A stretch of 64,000 bases of DNA from Exophiala sp. HKRS030 (Eukaryota; Ascomycota; Eurotiomycetes; Chaetothyriales; Herpotrichiellaceae), in assembly GCA_023897205.1 (NCBI GenBank), contig JAHWDD010000003.1:6575665-6639664 (forward strand), given 5' to 3'. Shown here piece after piece: positions 18,791-31,291 of the stretch (position 1 is the first letter of the stretch; each line of letters begins with the position of its first letter). Below the pieces are notes generated by a model that saw only the letters and a list, made by a program, of their open reading frames with translations, ran no database searches and had not been told where the DNA came from. A program made the position numbers and the translations under genes.

Positions 18791-20495
18791 GGCGTCGAGG
18801 GCTGTCGGAGAATCGACGGATTAGATGAGGAGATACAAGTGATGCAAAAGTCACAGAGGTATGGTACCAAAGTGTTTCGACGACGGGAGAGACAGTGACG
18901 AGGAAGAGATCAATGAGAAGACGTACGTATTCCAGGCATATGAAGATCGAAGGGAAGAGGAGAAGAGGATCTGGAGGGGTGGGACGAGAGCGACGGGTGT
19001 TTAAGTAGCTGCGACTAGAGGTTGAGAAGCGGCGCCTCGTTCGATAGGAAGCGACCGGGATGACAGGATTGATTAGTTTCCGGTGAAGAGCGACGGACGA
19101 CGCAATAGTTCGAGGCTTGGACAGTCAGATGGGAAGGAGTGATGGATGGGGGAAGAGGATGGAAGATCAAGATTCAGATTGTCTCGTGACGGTTTGCACG
19201 AATGAATCGAGGTGCAGGAGCCAGTGAGATGTGAGGTGAGAGTGAGAGCGACGAGAGGTGCATGAATCGGCTCGGTTAAATGATGAGCTTGGACATTGGA
19301 GGGCTTTGCCTGGTACAACATTGATAATGGCAAAACGAGTATTGGAACCTTGTACAAGGCATCGTGGACCTCTGATTTCGCTTGTTGTGCTGTATCTGGC
19401 CCTGACGAAGCCTTGTTTGGGCATCTGAGGACTTGCGATACGGAGGAGTCATGGGGGAGGTTCGGGGTGGTTCGATAAGATAAGCCTGGATCATCGGGCT
19501 AAGAATTTAGTGAGCCTTAGTCACCGCTTTAGCCCGGAACAACTGACTTACCAGAGTGTCTTAGGGCCCTTGGGATCGGTGCTCTAGGTGCTTTAGGGGC
19601 ACCGACCTGCGCCCTTTGAGGAGATGACGGGCATCACTAGTACCCATCAAGCACCGATCAAGCGCCCATCCACTTTGCACAGCCCCCCGAACACCTTCCG
19701 CGACAATCCGGGGTGCCTCGTGTCTCGTTTCTCGTTTTCTCATCCTCTCCATTCTCCACGCGTCCGGTTCCAGGCCCATGGCATCTGGGTTTATGTTTCA
19801 GACAAGTGTCACGCAATCACGATTCAATATGTCTCAATATCAAACCATGTTTGTGAGTTCCCAGTAGTCAAATCATGACTCACCTGCATTCCGAGAACAG
19901 CTTTAGTCTTGGTCCGTGACTGCTCTGTACATATCTCAGGCACAATCTCGACATAGGCAGGGGATCCTAGCCGAGCTTCCCCCCCGAAGGTCATCGATTG
20001 TTGTCGACCCAGCTGCTAAGATCTGCCTGAAGAGAAACCCAATGGCGTGCTTGAACCACACACAATGCTCCTTACCGTTGCGGACGGGTGTGAATTGTGG
20101 TTAGAGGTGAGAATGAGAGAATCTTCCAGACTAGAGAGCTATCAGTCAACCTAGATGTTGATGTCATATCATCAAATCATCTTCTCTCCTCCAATCTTCG
20201 TCATCATCTCCAACGCAGACCAAGTCCTCACCTACGGATAACGATGTCGGCGTCGAGCGCACACGTTCCGCCATCGGCGACACACTCCGACTGCCTCCAA
20301 CAGCCGAATTCCCATCCCCCGCACCTGGAAGAGCAAGAGTTGGAGACATTCACGTATTTCTCGCGGATGACAAAGTCGAGATCGAACAGCGTCTCTACGG
20401 TACAAACACAAAGGCTGCACACTTGAACCTACAAGGTTTAAACGAATTCATCTCCTCCAGTCTTACAACGTGAAAAACCAATTCAAATTGCCAAT
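18791..20495. other. Intergenic region upstream of two divergent genes
   Basis: 1.7 kb with no convincing gene. It has a short inverted repeat (TCGGTGC...GCACCGA, about 19574-19602) and a CGG-N9-CCG arrangement near 20275. Short ORFs at 20097-20426 are probably leader sequence. Confidence 0.6.
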
Positions 20496-21130
20496 ATGCG
20501 TATCGATTATGTTCCAAACCCGCCCACAGATCTGGCTCCCGAAGATCAGGAAGTCTTGGAGCGAGTAAAGGCTCGACGAGGAGCCATGGGCTTGATTCCT
20601 CTAGACTTGACCTTGCTACATGCTCCTAAAATTGCAGATGGTATGTTGAAATGCTCTCTGTCTTTGTCGTCACCCTGCCAACATAGACTCTTTCAGGCTG
20701 GAATGGTCTTTTGGGAGCGGTCCGAACCAAGAATTCCCTGCCCGACGACATTCGCGAGATTGCCATTTCCCGACCGGCATTGATCAACCGCGCGTGGTTC
20801 GAGTGGAATGCGCATGTACCTATCCTGTTGAAGACTGCAGGATTCACAGAAGAGAAGATGAATGTTGTCAAACAGCTTCATCCTAAGGAGCAAGGAGCCC
20901 TCGACGACCGGCAGTGGGCAGTCCTCAGATTTGCGGATGCAATGACTCGAGAGGTTGCGGTTCCTCAAAACCTGTTTGATGAGGTGAAGGCAGCTGGATT
21001 CACCCAACAACAGATCGTTGAGCTCACGGCAACCGTTGCCAGTTACAACATGGTCACCCGCTTCTTGGTCGCGCTTGATGTTGCTGAAGAGAACACCAAA
21101 TCTCCTAAATATCCCATTGTCGAGAATTGA
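20496..21130 (+). CDS. Carboxymuconolactone decarboxylase (CMD/AhpD-fold) family protein
   Basis: Two exons fit: 20496-20640 and 20697-21130 (56-nt intron), giving 192 aa. Landmarks: RIDYVPNPP at the start, then WNGLLGAVRTKNSLPDDIREIAISRPALINRAWFEWNAH, the helical core of fungal CMD-family proteins. The whole protein lacks cysteine, so it cannot be an AhpD-type peroxidase using a CxxC pair. In bacteria CMD decarboxylates 4-carboxymuconolactone in protocatechuate breakdown; many fungal members have unknown substrates. It is the first gene of catabolic island A, 674 bp before a TauD-family oxygenase on the same strand. Confidence 0.85.
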
Positions 21131-21803
21131 TGTGTGGATCCCATAGCATCTGGACTAGTTTGATGTGAGCTGTCTGCTAGCTGAAACAATTTTGTCTCTG
21201 AACCGTTGTCCTCAAATCTCTTCCAGTCTTGTCAGCCGATTTTTGTGATCAGAGGCGATGTTCTAGCTACAAAGTCCTTATATCAACCAAGGGTGATATG
21301 GGACAACATCCCCGGGATGCTCTCAATACTCCGTGACCTTTTTGGGCCGAGATCTCAAGCTACGGGCAATCATAAATCTTGTACGCGCATTAGTCTCCTT
21401 GGAACATCTCCAGCACTTCTAATTTGGTCATCACTGTCTCGCATGTACCACGACACATGGCTCGAGGCTTGAGCAGCACAGGTCTCATCACGACTTAGCC
21501 TGTCACCTCCTTCGGGGCCAGCTTCCAGAATTGATGCATGTACTTCTGCTCCAGACCAATCCCCTCATGAGAGCATTCATGCGGGATTGTCCGCTGGATG
21601 ATCATTTCGAAAGGTAAGAGTCAGCGAGGTATCGTAGACTGATAAGACGACAGCATTGATACGCATCGTCTGCCAGCTTGCTTGAATTGTCATTTCTATC
21701 GTAATTCGAGAATATCATTGAAGAGGCAAGCTCAGCAAACCTATAAATCCACACAAGGAGCACACAATCATCTCGAACGTTGAGTCCGAGCGATCTACTC
21801 AAG
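21131..21803. other. Intergenic region before the TauD gene
   Basis: 673 bp, no gene seen. Contains CGTTGTCC (21204-21211), a fragment of the element shared by other island A promoters. Confidence 0.5.
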
Positions 21804-23289
21804 ATGCCGCACTCAACATCCCAAGAACTCCACATCACGTCCTTTGCGCAGGAGGAAGGGAAGAAAGCGAATGTAATATTGGGCCTCAAAATCATATCGA
21901 GAGCACGCTTGCTGAGAGCAGATCATGAAGTTCGGAGCCACGGTTACAGGTGCAGACCTCGGAAACCTCGACGAAGCAACTTTCCAAACACTACGAGAGG
22001 CAGTATACAAGCACAGCTTGATCGTGCTGAAGAATCAACATGATCTCTATCCAGCCAAACAGTTCGAACTCATACAACGGTTTGATCCAGACGCAAAATC
22101 TCAACATGGGTTTGGTGCAGGAAAGGGGTCGAAGCTAGTCGGCTTCCTGGGTGTTGGTTCTTTCCGCTTCACTTTCTTCCCCTTTCGTCTCTATCCTGGA
22201 GATTCTTGTTGGAGTGTTTCTGCTCCCCTCTGACCTCTTGAACCCAGGACATGCCGTACTACGGAATCCCCAACTCGGGCGGCGTCAACCTCGTGGGCCA
22301 CGGTTACCAAGGTCCAGATCACTATGGCCTCAACGACGTCACGATCCGCGCGGTGCCCCAGTCCCGAGTCCACGCCACGCCCCTCCCAGCCTCGGAGTTG
22401 GCAAAAGGTCAAACGCGTTTCAATTCGTTCCACTTCGACGGTTCCATCTACGGGGCCTACCCTTCGCGGGTCACCGCTTTCCGCTGCGTCAAAGCACCCC
22501 GCGGACCCCCCTTGACGATCCGCTGGGACGACGGCACGGGTCGCACGATGCAATGCCAACCGGGTGGAACTGCCTTCTTCAGCGGCGAACAGCTCTACGG
22601 TTTACTTCCCGACGACGAAAAGGACCTGGTCGACAATAGTTATTGGGAACCGGGGCCTCACCCGTTCGCGTGGATGGGTACACGCAGGCTGCGGTCTTCG
22701 GGCATGGGTCTGGCACCTGGAGGTGAGACCGTCCCTCTCGAAGATCTACCAGAGTGGTCCCCGGACAAGGTCTACAAGTTCCCCATGGTTTGGGTGAACC
22801 CCGTGACGGGCGCAAAGGCACTCCAGATTTTCCCCGACATCATTCGTAAATTGTACATCAAGACCACCGTGCCACTTGCATCTGAAAAGGTGGTTGAAAA
22901 TCTCGAAGAAATCAGAGTCTGGGTCAACGACATCTACGACAGGATCGCCACGCCAGAATACATCATCGTCCCGGAGTGTGAGGAGGGTGACTTGATTTTG
23001 TGGAACAACTGGGTAAGTTTGGAGCAAAGATATCAAGGCGCCTTCTACTTTCACTTCGCAATACGGGGTGGTCCAGGAGATGGCCAAATGCTAACGTGTC
23101 GTAGGGAGTTCAACATAGCGCCATCGAATATCCTGATAGTTATGGCAGCAGATCGAGTACGTCTTTGTCCACTCTCCTCCCTCTCCGTTCTTGGTCCTTT
23201 GGCAAGAAAGCTAATCAGAACGACTTGTAGTGCATCAATGTCATATTGCTTCGAGTACGATGCCTGTCGGTCCTGCTGATATTGCATGA
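21804..23289 (+). CDS. TauD/TfdA-family Fe(II)/2-oxoglutarate dioxygenase
   Basis: Five exons fit: 21804-21872, 21922-22152, 22248-23012, 23105-23156 and 23231-23289, giving 391 aa, normal for the family. The iron ligands are visible: HxD in FHFDGSIYG (~161/163) and the distal His in GVQHSAIEYP (~359), which appears only after the third intron is removed; Arg371, twelve residues on, would bind 2-oxoglutarate. Such enzymes oxidise sulfonates, chlorophenoxyacetates, betaines or other small acids using O2 and 2-oxoglutarate. The first intron (49 nt) and the weak donor at 22153 (GTTGGT) are the least certain joins; the ATG at 21925 is a shorter alternative start. Confidence 0.85.
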
Positions 23290-23478
23290 CAAAATTCTAT
23301 GAACTAGTCTCATGAGGCTGTCGTCATCATGATACTGAATAGTCATAGAGGTGACATTTGACAGGTATAATTTGGTTTGATGATTTTGGTTATATAGCTA
23401 TTGCTATCTCGAATATGATACTAGCTTAAGCCGGAAACTAATCTTGTTTATTTTTGTCCATGATTTCAAGACATTCTA

Positions 23479-24761
23479 TCAACTGCCCGAGAACCAGGAG
23501 AGCGTCAACCCTGCGTCAACAGTGACTTCTTGCCCTGTCATTGACGTGTTTTTGGCAACCGACACGTATACATCAGCACAATCGTCGAGAAAAGTCTATT
23601 CCACATAAACAACATTAATATACATCTCCATGTCACGTATGTTGGGAGAGAAAGAGAGGGATCGTAAAAATAAATGTACCTCGTGTTTCAGGATAGCCTG
23701 GTTCTTTTCAGTTTCGATCTGTTCCTCGGTGAATTGCATACCCTAGTCATCATCAGCGTCATAAACAAAGAATAAACATAAAATGTTCACAAGCTCGGAT
23801 TCAGCAGGGTCAGTTGTGTCCACAAATGGGAAATAGTAAAGATATAGACGTACCCAATCGGTCAATAATTGACCAGGGAGAATTGCATTCACACGGATCT
23901 TGGGACCCTGTGTCGCAGCAAGACTTTTCATCAAGTGTAACCCGGCTGCTTTCGTTACTGAATAGGCCATTGAACTACCACTTTGCGTCGATCCCTGGTG
24001 CACAGACAAATCAGCTCTCTCTTTTGTTTCACGAAGATCTGGATGGATGCTTGGGTATTTATTTACAGCAATAGATGATGTGACGAGGTATACGCCGCCT
24101 TCTGGGTTTGAGTTGAATATCGGAGCGGCAGTCTGCATCAATTGTAGATGAGACATGACGTTGACTGCCCAGCACTAAGATTGTTGTCAGTGATACATAG
24201 CCAACAACTGGCTTAGGTGGCAAGCAAGCACTGGAGGGGGCAATAAAGAAAGGAATCTTTCATCATGAGGAGTTCGAGTTCACCTTGTTCCAATCATCGT
24301 GACTGAGCGCATGGAGGTCCTTGAAATTTGAGAATTTTGTCCATCCGGCATTGGCAATGATGATATCAAGACCACCTAGTTTCTCGACCGTTCCGCGTAC
24401 GAGTCGAGCATTGTGCTCGGGTATTTCGGCGTCCTAGATAGAAAGATTGGGAGGTGAGATTATAGAATGGTTTGAGCAAATCGTAATGGGGCCGCGGGCA
24501 GGGAAAGAAAATGGAGAAGCAGGTTCGAAGCGAGAATAGAGAGAAGTCAAAGACTGAATGGATTCTTACCCCGTGTATGGTAAATGCTTGTACGCCGTGC
24601 GCGCGGACTTTCTCTACAACTTCCCTCGCTCGGTCTTCTCGCGAGATATAATTGACCATGATGTGGCAACCCTCGGCAGCGAACTTCTCGCAGATCAATG
24701 CCCCTAGGCCACGACTGCCTGCGCACACGAGCACGCGGCGTCCTTTGAGAGTGTAGGGCAT
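23479..24761 (-). CDS. Short-chain dehydrogenase/reductase (classical SDR)
   Basis: Six exons fit on the minus strand: 24761-24570, 24433-24284, 24174-24067, 23994-23854, 23742-23680 and 23595-23479, all in phase 0, giving 256 aa. Motifs are complete: the dinucleotide-binding AGSRGLG (14-20), NAG (92-94), Ser147/148 and the catalytic YSVTK (Tyr161, Lys165). The C-terminal VDAGLTLSW is usual for the family. It would oxidise or reduce an alcohol/ketone with NAD(P)(H). The third intron (72 nt) is 3n and stop-free. The stop is 190 bp from the TauD stop (convergent). Confidence 0.88.
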
Positions 24762-25345
24762 TGTACTGTGTAACGTAAATAAGGTCAGGCGATGCGTTTG
24801 GGTTGAGACGAAAAAGGATGTGACCAGAGAATATGGACTCCGTTCGATCGCCCTCGGTTCAGTCACCGAGTACTGTCGATTCCTCGGTGGTATGTTGCCG
24901 TAGTCACACCTTTCAAATAACAGTTGGATTCAGCTAGCTCCTGATGACAATTCCAGGTTCATGCCGTTATGTGTTCGCACACCATACGTCAAGAACAGTG
25001 GTTTGTCGTATGCAAGCCACCATCCGGAGATATGCGCTGGTGTTGGTTTGCGACAATTTGGGATTGGTCACGTCTGGGAAAGGCAGGCGCCAGCGAGCAC
25101 TGTGGATACATTACGAGTTTCAGGACAAGGTTGATTATGACGGGGTGAGGTGAAGAAATCATATCATTGCGGTGATTGAAAAGCTGAATCCCCAACGACC
25201 TGACGAGCGATTCAACCCTCTCTCATTCTGACGAAGATAAGTCTATATCTAGATTGTGAAGCTCTCACGATCGACCGAAGATAGTTCGTCTAATATCTTG
25301 ATTGCCTCGAGGCACTTCTCCCTGTGTGGGAGATCATGGGTTCCG
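24762..25345. other. Intergenic region upstream of the SDR gene
   Basis: 584 bp between two minus-strand genes. Contains a perfect 6-bp-arm palindrome at 24853-24870 (CGG-N8-CCG). Confidence 0.6.
24853..24870. promoter_or_regulatory. CTCGGT-N6-ACCGAG palindrome in the SDR promoter
   Basis: CTCGGTTCAGTCACCGAG is an inverted repeat with a CGG-N8-CCG core, the form of site bound by Zn2Cys6 dimers. It lies ~92 bp before the SDR start codon. Confidence 0.45.
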
Positions 25346-26341
25346 TCACAAATTCGCCTGCTGCGAGTCGGAGCTTTGTTCCTTGACATCCCATAATTCT
25401 TCTGCCGTCTCCCTGAAGATGCGATTGACAAGGACAATGTCATTGTCACACCATCCAATGCACTGTTTCACAAAAGGCTCAATGTCCAAGCCGTTAAACC
25501 GCGTATGCGGCCAATCCGTGGCGAATACTATCCGAGTTGGTCCAGCCACTCGAAGCAACTCCTTTGCCATCGGGGTGAGGTCTCGAAGATGCGGATCATT
25601 CGATATCCTGTACGCTCCGGAGAACTTGATGTAGGTCTTGCCCTGAGCCAGGAGGCTGATGACGGACCGAAATCCCGGGATCTCGTACGGATCGGCTGGT
25701 GTTTGTCGACCAGACGAGGAAGAGCTGTGGACTGAGGATAATTCCTTTGCCACCGATGAAAGGTCAGGACAGCCAAAGTGGTCAAGACAGATCTTGACGT
25801 CAAGACTGGGAGCCAGGTCCTCTAGCCAAGCTGCGAGCTCCATGGGTACGTACAGCTGAATGACCCAGCCGAGTGGACGTACGGCATCAGCATAGCGCCA
25901 AAGAAGAGCTTCAAAGGCCCGGCGATCCATTGTCTCATTGACTGATTTGAGATTGATTCGTACCCCTCGCACACCCAAGCGGTGCCATGATTGCAAGTCC
26001 TGAAACGTGGTCGTGTGAGGATTGAATGCTACAACTCCACGAGCATGCCGGGGCCCGAGTTTCCTCAGAGCGCGCAGCAGGTACGTATTATCGAATCCGT
26101 AGCAGGATGGTTGGACGAGGACGATGTTGCGGAGGCCGAGAGAGGATTCGAAAGTCAACGCCTGAGGGAGATCCGAAGATATTGGTAGATACGGTGCGCT
26201 GTCATGGTCAAGCGAGTGAGGCTCAAACACATGCATGTGGCTGTCCCATGATTGCGGTGGTATCCGTACCTTGGACATGTTCTCGTTCTGCGTGGGTGAT
26301 TGTATATTCACCATCACTTCGGATGGTTGGACCACGGTCAT
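25346..26341 (-). CDS. Amidohydrolase-2 family hydrolase (2-pyrone-4,6-dicarboxylate lactonase-like)
   Basis: Intron-free ORF, 331 aa, with a TIM-barrel amidohydrolase pattern: the metal-site HxH in SWDSHMHVFEP (His35/His37), GVRGVRINL (~125-133), LDHFGCPD (~185-192) and the late ATDWPHTRF with the catalytic Asp. This combination is typical of LigI-like lactonases and related decarboxylases that act on ring-cleavage products. Met22 (MSKVRIPP) is an alternative start. It is divergent from a sugar-type MFS transporter over 438 bp carrying the shared CGG-N7-CCG element. Confidence 0.87.
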   Translation of the reverse strand: MTVVQPSEVMVNIQSPTQNENMSKVRIPPQSWDSHMHVFEPHSLDHDSAPYLPISSDLPQALTFESSLGLRNIVLVQPSCYGFDNTYLLRALRKLGPRHARGVVAFNPHTTTFQDLQSWHRLGVRGVRINLKSVNETMDRRAFEALLWRYADAVRPLGWVIQLYVPMELAAWLEDLAPSLDVKICLDHFGCPDLSSVAKELSSVHSSSSSGRQTPADPYEIPGFRSVISLLAQGKTYIKFSGAYRISNDPHLRDLTPMAKELLRVAGPTRIVFATDWPHTRFNGLDIEPFVKQCIGWCDNDIVLVNRIFRETAEELWDVKEQSSDSQQANL

Positions 26342-26779
26342 GGTCAGCGTAGTTTGTGGTCAGCTTTGTTCCAGCAGTCGGCAAAAGTGTCCTGGGATCC
26401 GGAAAGCCAATGAACGGCTTGAGCATTGATAGGTCGTAACATCTTCCCTGTTAGGTGCCCAAGAGCGGCAGATATATCCTCCCCTTCTGTATCTATCACT
26501 GTGCATATCCGGCAACAAAATCGGGTAATTTGCGAACACAAGAATGATCTCCATGCGGTTCTCCGGAATCCAGACGAAGTACAGTGTGTCGATCAACTCG
26601 TTTATGTGGAGCTCGGTCGTTGTCCGAAAAAGCGGAGAAATCACTCCATATTTCTCAAGAATTTTGTTGTCATAAAACGTATGCATGTGCAACTACTCAG
26701 CACCTCTCAGTCGCGCTGATGTCTTGTTTCTTGACTGTGGTCGTTCGTGAAACTGGAAAAGCATATCGACCGTAAAATC
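26342..26779. promoter_or_regulatory. Divergent promoter of amidohydrolase and sugar-type MFS
   Basis: 438 bp between divergent ATGs; carries the 18-bp element at 26611-26628. Confidence 0.6.
26611..26628 (+). promoter_or_regulatory. Shared CGG-N7-CCG element, copy 1
   Basis: GCTCGGTCGTTGTCCGAA, identical over 18 bases to 33134-33151. The inverted TCGG...CCGA fits a Zn2Cys6 dimer site. Confidence 0.6.
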
Positions 26780-28595
26780 ATGCCCGCAGTGATGCACGTT
26801 ACCCAGCATGCACAGCCCGGACCCCGTGAACGGCTCGTGCCATACTATCTCTTGGCTGTCATGGTCATTGCCTGCGGCGGTATTCCAAAAGGTACGCTTG
26901 TCTTGCAGTGATACATTCGGGGAATATGCTAATTTCAGTGCGTATAGGCTACGACGAAGGTGGTTACAGTTCCTCGGTCTCGCTTGAGTCCTTCAAAGAA
27001 GATTTCAACCTCGTCAAAAGCCATTGGAAAGGCAATGCCACGGGGCTGGCCAATCGAACGGCCAACATAACTTCATTTGGAGTCCTGGGAGCTGCAAGCG
27101 GCTGTGTGATTGCCCTACTGTTGGATTCTTTCCATTGGGGCCGTCTGGCATCCTGGAGAGCCTACGCTGCTGTGTGGGCCAGCGGCTTGTTCATACAGAT
27201 TTTCTCCTCGGGCATCTATGGACTGCTGTTGTTTGGTCGTATCTGGGGTGGCTTGGGTGCCGGAGCACTTACCGTGGTGACACCGATATACCTTAGCGAA
27301 GTGACGCCTGCACGCTCTCGCGGATGGATCGTCAGCCTTTACATGGTGTTCTTACTGTCCTTCCTCAGCCTCGGTTCGTCACCTACCAGAGGACCATCAG
27401 AATTGTCTCTTGCTAATACCTCCATCACAGGCTTCTTCATATCATACGCCGCCAGCAAAAGCATGCCTGCCACAAGGGAACAGTATCGTCTTGTCCAATC
27501 CATACCGTTGATTCCTATGGGTGTGGCCTTTATTTGCTCCTTCTGGCTCTACGAGACTCCACGTTGGCTCGTTACCAGAAACCGTACACCAGAAGCTCGG
27601 GAAGTTCTCGCCCGGCTTACTGGACTCTCCATCGACGATCCTGCGCTCGTGGCCAATTTCGATTCCCTTCATCAACAAATCCTGGCGAATGAGATAGATC
27701 GCCAGGAGCGGTCGACGAAGGATTTGTTCAGAGAAATATTGTCACGGAGGTATCGTGGCCGCTTCTTGCTCGCCCTAGCAATGCAAGCTTTCGGCCAATG
27801 GTCCGGTGGCAACGGAATCACGTATTATATACCCACGGTGTGTCCTCTTGAGCTCCCTGAATGGTGTAAAGTTACTGACTGGTTTTTCTTGCTTCGTAGA
27901 TCTTCCAGTATGCTGGCATCACGGGTGATTCGGTTGCACTTGTTGCCTCTGGAGCCTATGGGATCGTTAAGCTCTTGGCGTCCACCCTCACGGCATTCTT
28001 CCTTGTCGACCGCATGGGACGAAGGCCGTTGTTCATTGCCGGCCTTGCTCTGCAAACGGTGACACATGTATACATGGCCGTGTACATGGGGGAACAACCG
28101 GGAAGCGGACAAAACCATGCCGCCTCAAATGCTGCCATTGCTTCGGTTTTTATATACGCGTTTGGGTGGTCCATCGGACTCTGCATCCTCCAGTCCATCT
28201 ACGCCACGGAAATATTCCCTACGCGGCTCCGAGGGATCTGCTACGCCATCACTATGGCCTTGCACTGGTTCTTTCAATTTGCTGTGGTCCGCGTCACCCC
28301 CAATATGCTCGTCAGCTTGCATGTGTGGGGAGCTTATGTCTTCTGGGCGGCTGTTTGTGGAACTGGCCTAGTGGTACTTGGTCTCTGGGCGCCCGAGACG
28401 AAGAGAGTACCATTGGAAAGCATGGATGAATTGTTTCAGGGACCGTGGTACAAGACCTGGAAGGCAAAGGCCACGCGTGAAGCTGCGGATGGTTCATTAG
28501 AGATCGAGAATGTGCACGAGATCACCGAGAAAGTCAAGCAAGGTGCTCAAATGCAGCATGTTGAAGGAAGTGATGTGGATCTGGAAAAGAGATGA
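26780..28595 (+). CDS. MFS transporter, sugar porter family
   Basis: Four exons fit: 26780-26891, 26948-27373, 27431-27837 and 27900-28595, giving 546 aa. Sugar-porter signatures are all present: GYDEGGYSS in helix 1, GRIWGGLGAGALTVVTPIYLSEV, ETPRWLV at the end of helix 6, AFGQWSGGNGITYYIPT in helix 7, DRMGRRP and PETKRVPLESMDELF. It would import a sugar, polyol, quinate or similar hydroxylated compound by H+ symport across the plasma membrane. The cytoplasmic tail is long and charged. Position between an amidohydrolase and a Zn2Cys6 regulator suggests it brings in the island A substrate. Confidence 0.9.
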
Positions 28596-29212
28596 TGAAT
28601 TGAAAATGTCGATATTTCACGCCCTACCCCATACATTGAACAGAGACGGTCAAAAAATTGACTATGCTCCTCGTATCACAACGTCAAAGCCGAAATCAGA
28701 TTCGATAGAATCGTTGGGCTCAAAGGAATGGGCCCTGCTTTGCTTTGATCTGAGCTGGCCATTAGAAAAGAAACCTCCGTAACCAAATGGTCATCGCTCG
28801 CCACGGGTTTGTTGTGCCTCGCTTCACTTTCCTAATTTCAAGGGATCGCGGCACCTTCCTAAAGTATTTAGCCGGCATCTCATTTCAGACATCGGAATCT
28901 CGTCGTCGAAACTCTTCCCAGCAATAGTACAAGGACAACTCTCTTGATTTCACTTGTCACCTCGCCTCCACCGTATCGCTGCTTAGAGACCCAAGTATAT
29001 TGGTGGCCCGAGTCCTCAACTGTTGGGATCAGTGCCCACAACGGCCTGCTCACTGGGCCCCTCCATCATGGGTATGGCCAATGGCAAGTAGGTAGTTGTT
29101 CGTCCGATTATCCCCTCTTCCAACCCTAGGGCTTGGGGTCAGCGCTGTACAATTTTTCCGCTGCATTGCCCCTTTGACCTAGGAGAAGTGCTGGGCTTTT
29201 ATAAATCAAGCC
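28596..29212. other. Intergenic region before the island A regulator
   Basis: 617 bp with no gene. No full copy of the CGG-N7-CCG element was found here, so autoregulation through it is not supported. Confidence 0.6.
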
Positions 29213-31291
29213 ATGTCCACTGCAGGACGCAAGCTATCAGCGCCAAAACCCGAGCGAAGGCGAGCTTTTAGTTGCGAAACCTGCAGAAAACGCAAGGTAA
29301 ATTTCAGCCAGCCTCAATATCATGCAATCATGTTAAGCCATACTGTGAGCTAGGTTAAATGCGATGGAGCAACGCCAATCTGTTCAAGATGTTCATTGCG
29401 AGGTGATGATTGTTACTACGGCTTGAATCCTACGCTTTCGTACACCAGAGCTCTCGAGCAGAAGGTCGCCCATCTTGAGGCCAGGCTTCGCGCCTTGGAA
29501 TGTTCCTCGGCGGATGCGCTCTCGCCTTCGCGTCAAAGCACGGCCGGTTCTGCTCAGACCGACCTCAGCCCAAGACCGGCTGAGGGCATCGAGAGCACAA
29601 AAGTACCTAAGTTCGACGCTCTTCAGATTGACGACGGCCACTTGACCTTCCATGGGACTACTAGTTTCTTCCGACTTCCTGGCAGTCAACAAGATGGTGC
29701 AGATGGCACCGGTCGCTTACTTCCCTCTCAAAAGGACGCTGAGAGTGGCAAGGACAAATTGATCAACAGCGCATGGAAGGAAAGAGCTTTTGAACAATTC
29801 GCAAACACCCCTGAACCGATGAAGTCGTTACTTCGTGATCACTGGACATGGGTTTCGCCACTTTTCAACTTCATTTATCGACCTGCCTTCACAAGGGACA
29901 TCAAGAACAACGGTCCGTATTACTCCTCTGGCTTACTGAACACTATTTTGGCACACTCGGTGCGATGGGCAAGATCCGACCCAAATCTATCCATCTTACT
30001 GGAGCCTTACGATGGTGGTGCTCAATTCTATCGTCAAGCCATTGCCGCCGTATTCGATACTGTCAGACAAGGCCCGGGCAAGATCCCTGAGGTCCAGGCT
30101 CTCCTCTTGCTCAGTGCTCAGGCAACTGGCAAGGGGCATAGAACTCAAGCGTGGCTATATACAGGAATGGCCATCCGACTGATGGAAGACCTTGGCCTCA
30201 ATATCGATAGTCGTAGCTACGCCGCAACAGCTGGGCTTAGTGATGAAGATATCGAGATCCGAAACCGTTTATTCTGGAGCTGCTACTGCTGGGAAAAACT
30301 GCTCTGTTTATACCTGGGTAGACAGCCAGTCATACTTGCCACGCATGCCAGTTCTCCTCAACTCTTGCTGGATGACTCTGCCGAGATTGAGGTCTGGTCG
30401 CCGTCCGGAGTTGGTGTGATCGATGAGCAGAATTATCCTCCTACGCAGAGTCATGCGACCTCCTGTTTCATCAACATGTGCTCTCTGTCCGAAATCCTTC
30501 ATCGCATTCTACTCCAGCTTTACGATCCTCTGAATGAAATTTCTGAAGAGGCGACAATATCATACGTTGTCAATGAGACCGCGAATATGCAAACTTGGTG
30601 GGACAGACTACCTTCTTTCCTAAAGATTACCACTTCAGATCCGCCCTCGCACTGTCCACCATCGCATGTGGCGACATTGAATGCGATGTTCCACATGGTC
30701 AAAATTCAGCTGAATCGACCGATACTATGCGCCCGTGGCACTTCCGACACTCTGAGAGATAACTTGGAGCATCACGTTGCTGAATGCAGCTCAGCTGCGA
30801 ACGCGATCATAAACATATTTGACCTGTATACGCGGAATTTTGGCCTCGGACACGTCATGACAGCACTTATATATTGCTTGTACACATCCGCTTCCATCTT
30901 TCTGCTCCAAGCCCAGGCCACCAAAATAGACTCCCCAGCACTGGTCTCGAAGCTGAAATATTGTATCGGGGCTCTGGAAAGCGTCAAGTCCACAACTCCA
31001 ATTGTCGGCACTGCCATTGAGTTGATTCAACGTGAGATCACGCGTTTGAATATTTCTCTCGATGATCCAACGAGGTCATCAACAGAATTCCTAGAGCTCC
31101 CTCGGATAGCATCAGAGGAACCGAATACGTATGAGTGGGCGGCCGTGGATCCTGAAGCTATACTGCCGCAACAATGGACCGATGTAACGATGGCAGGGGA
31201 GATGGAAACGTGGTTCGACGATAGCTTCTTTTTAGCTGCTGATGTGCATCCCACCTTTTACGATCCTTACGATGCAACAGAGAGAACATGA
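29213..31291 (+). CDS. Zn2Cys6 transcription factor with fungal-specific TF domain
   Basis: Two exons: 29213-29296 and 29354-31291, giving 673 aa. The intron splits the zinc cluster; splicing yields Cys21, 24, 31, 38, 41 and 48 in the spacing C-x2-C-x6-C-x6-C-x2-C-x6-C. A short coiled-coil dimerisation helix follows (RALEQKVAHLEARLRAL, ~58-74), and the fungal-trans middle homology region spans roughly 155-500, including the TGMAIRLMEDLGL and RLFWSCYCWEKLLCLYLGR blocks. It is likely the local activator of island A, whose promoters carry a CGG-N7-CCG inverted repeat. Confidence 0.93.

Noticed and set aside
19574..19602. Short inverted repeat TCGGTGC...GCACCGA
   Set aside because: Seven-base arms with no flanking duplication or transposase; too short to call a mobile element.
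20097..20426. 109-codon ORF before the CMD gene
   Set aside because: Low-complexity Ser/His/Gln composition without family resemblance; more likely leader or promoter sequence.
22151..22639. 162-codon ORF overlapping the TauD gene
   Set aside because: Frame-shifted shadow of the dioxygenase exon, with Arg/Pro-rich artefactual composition.
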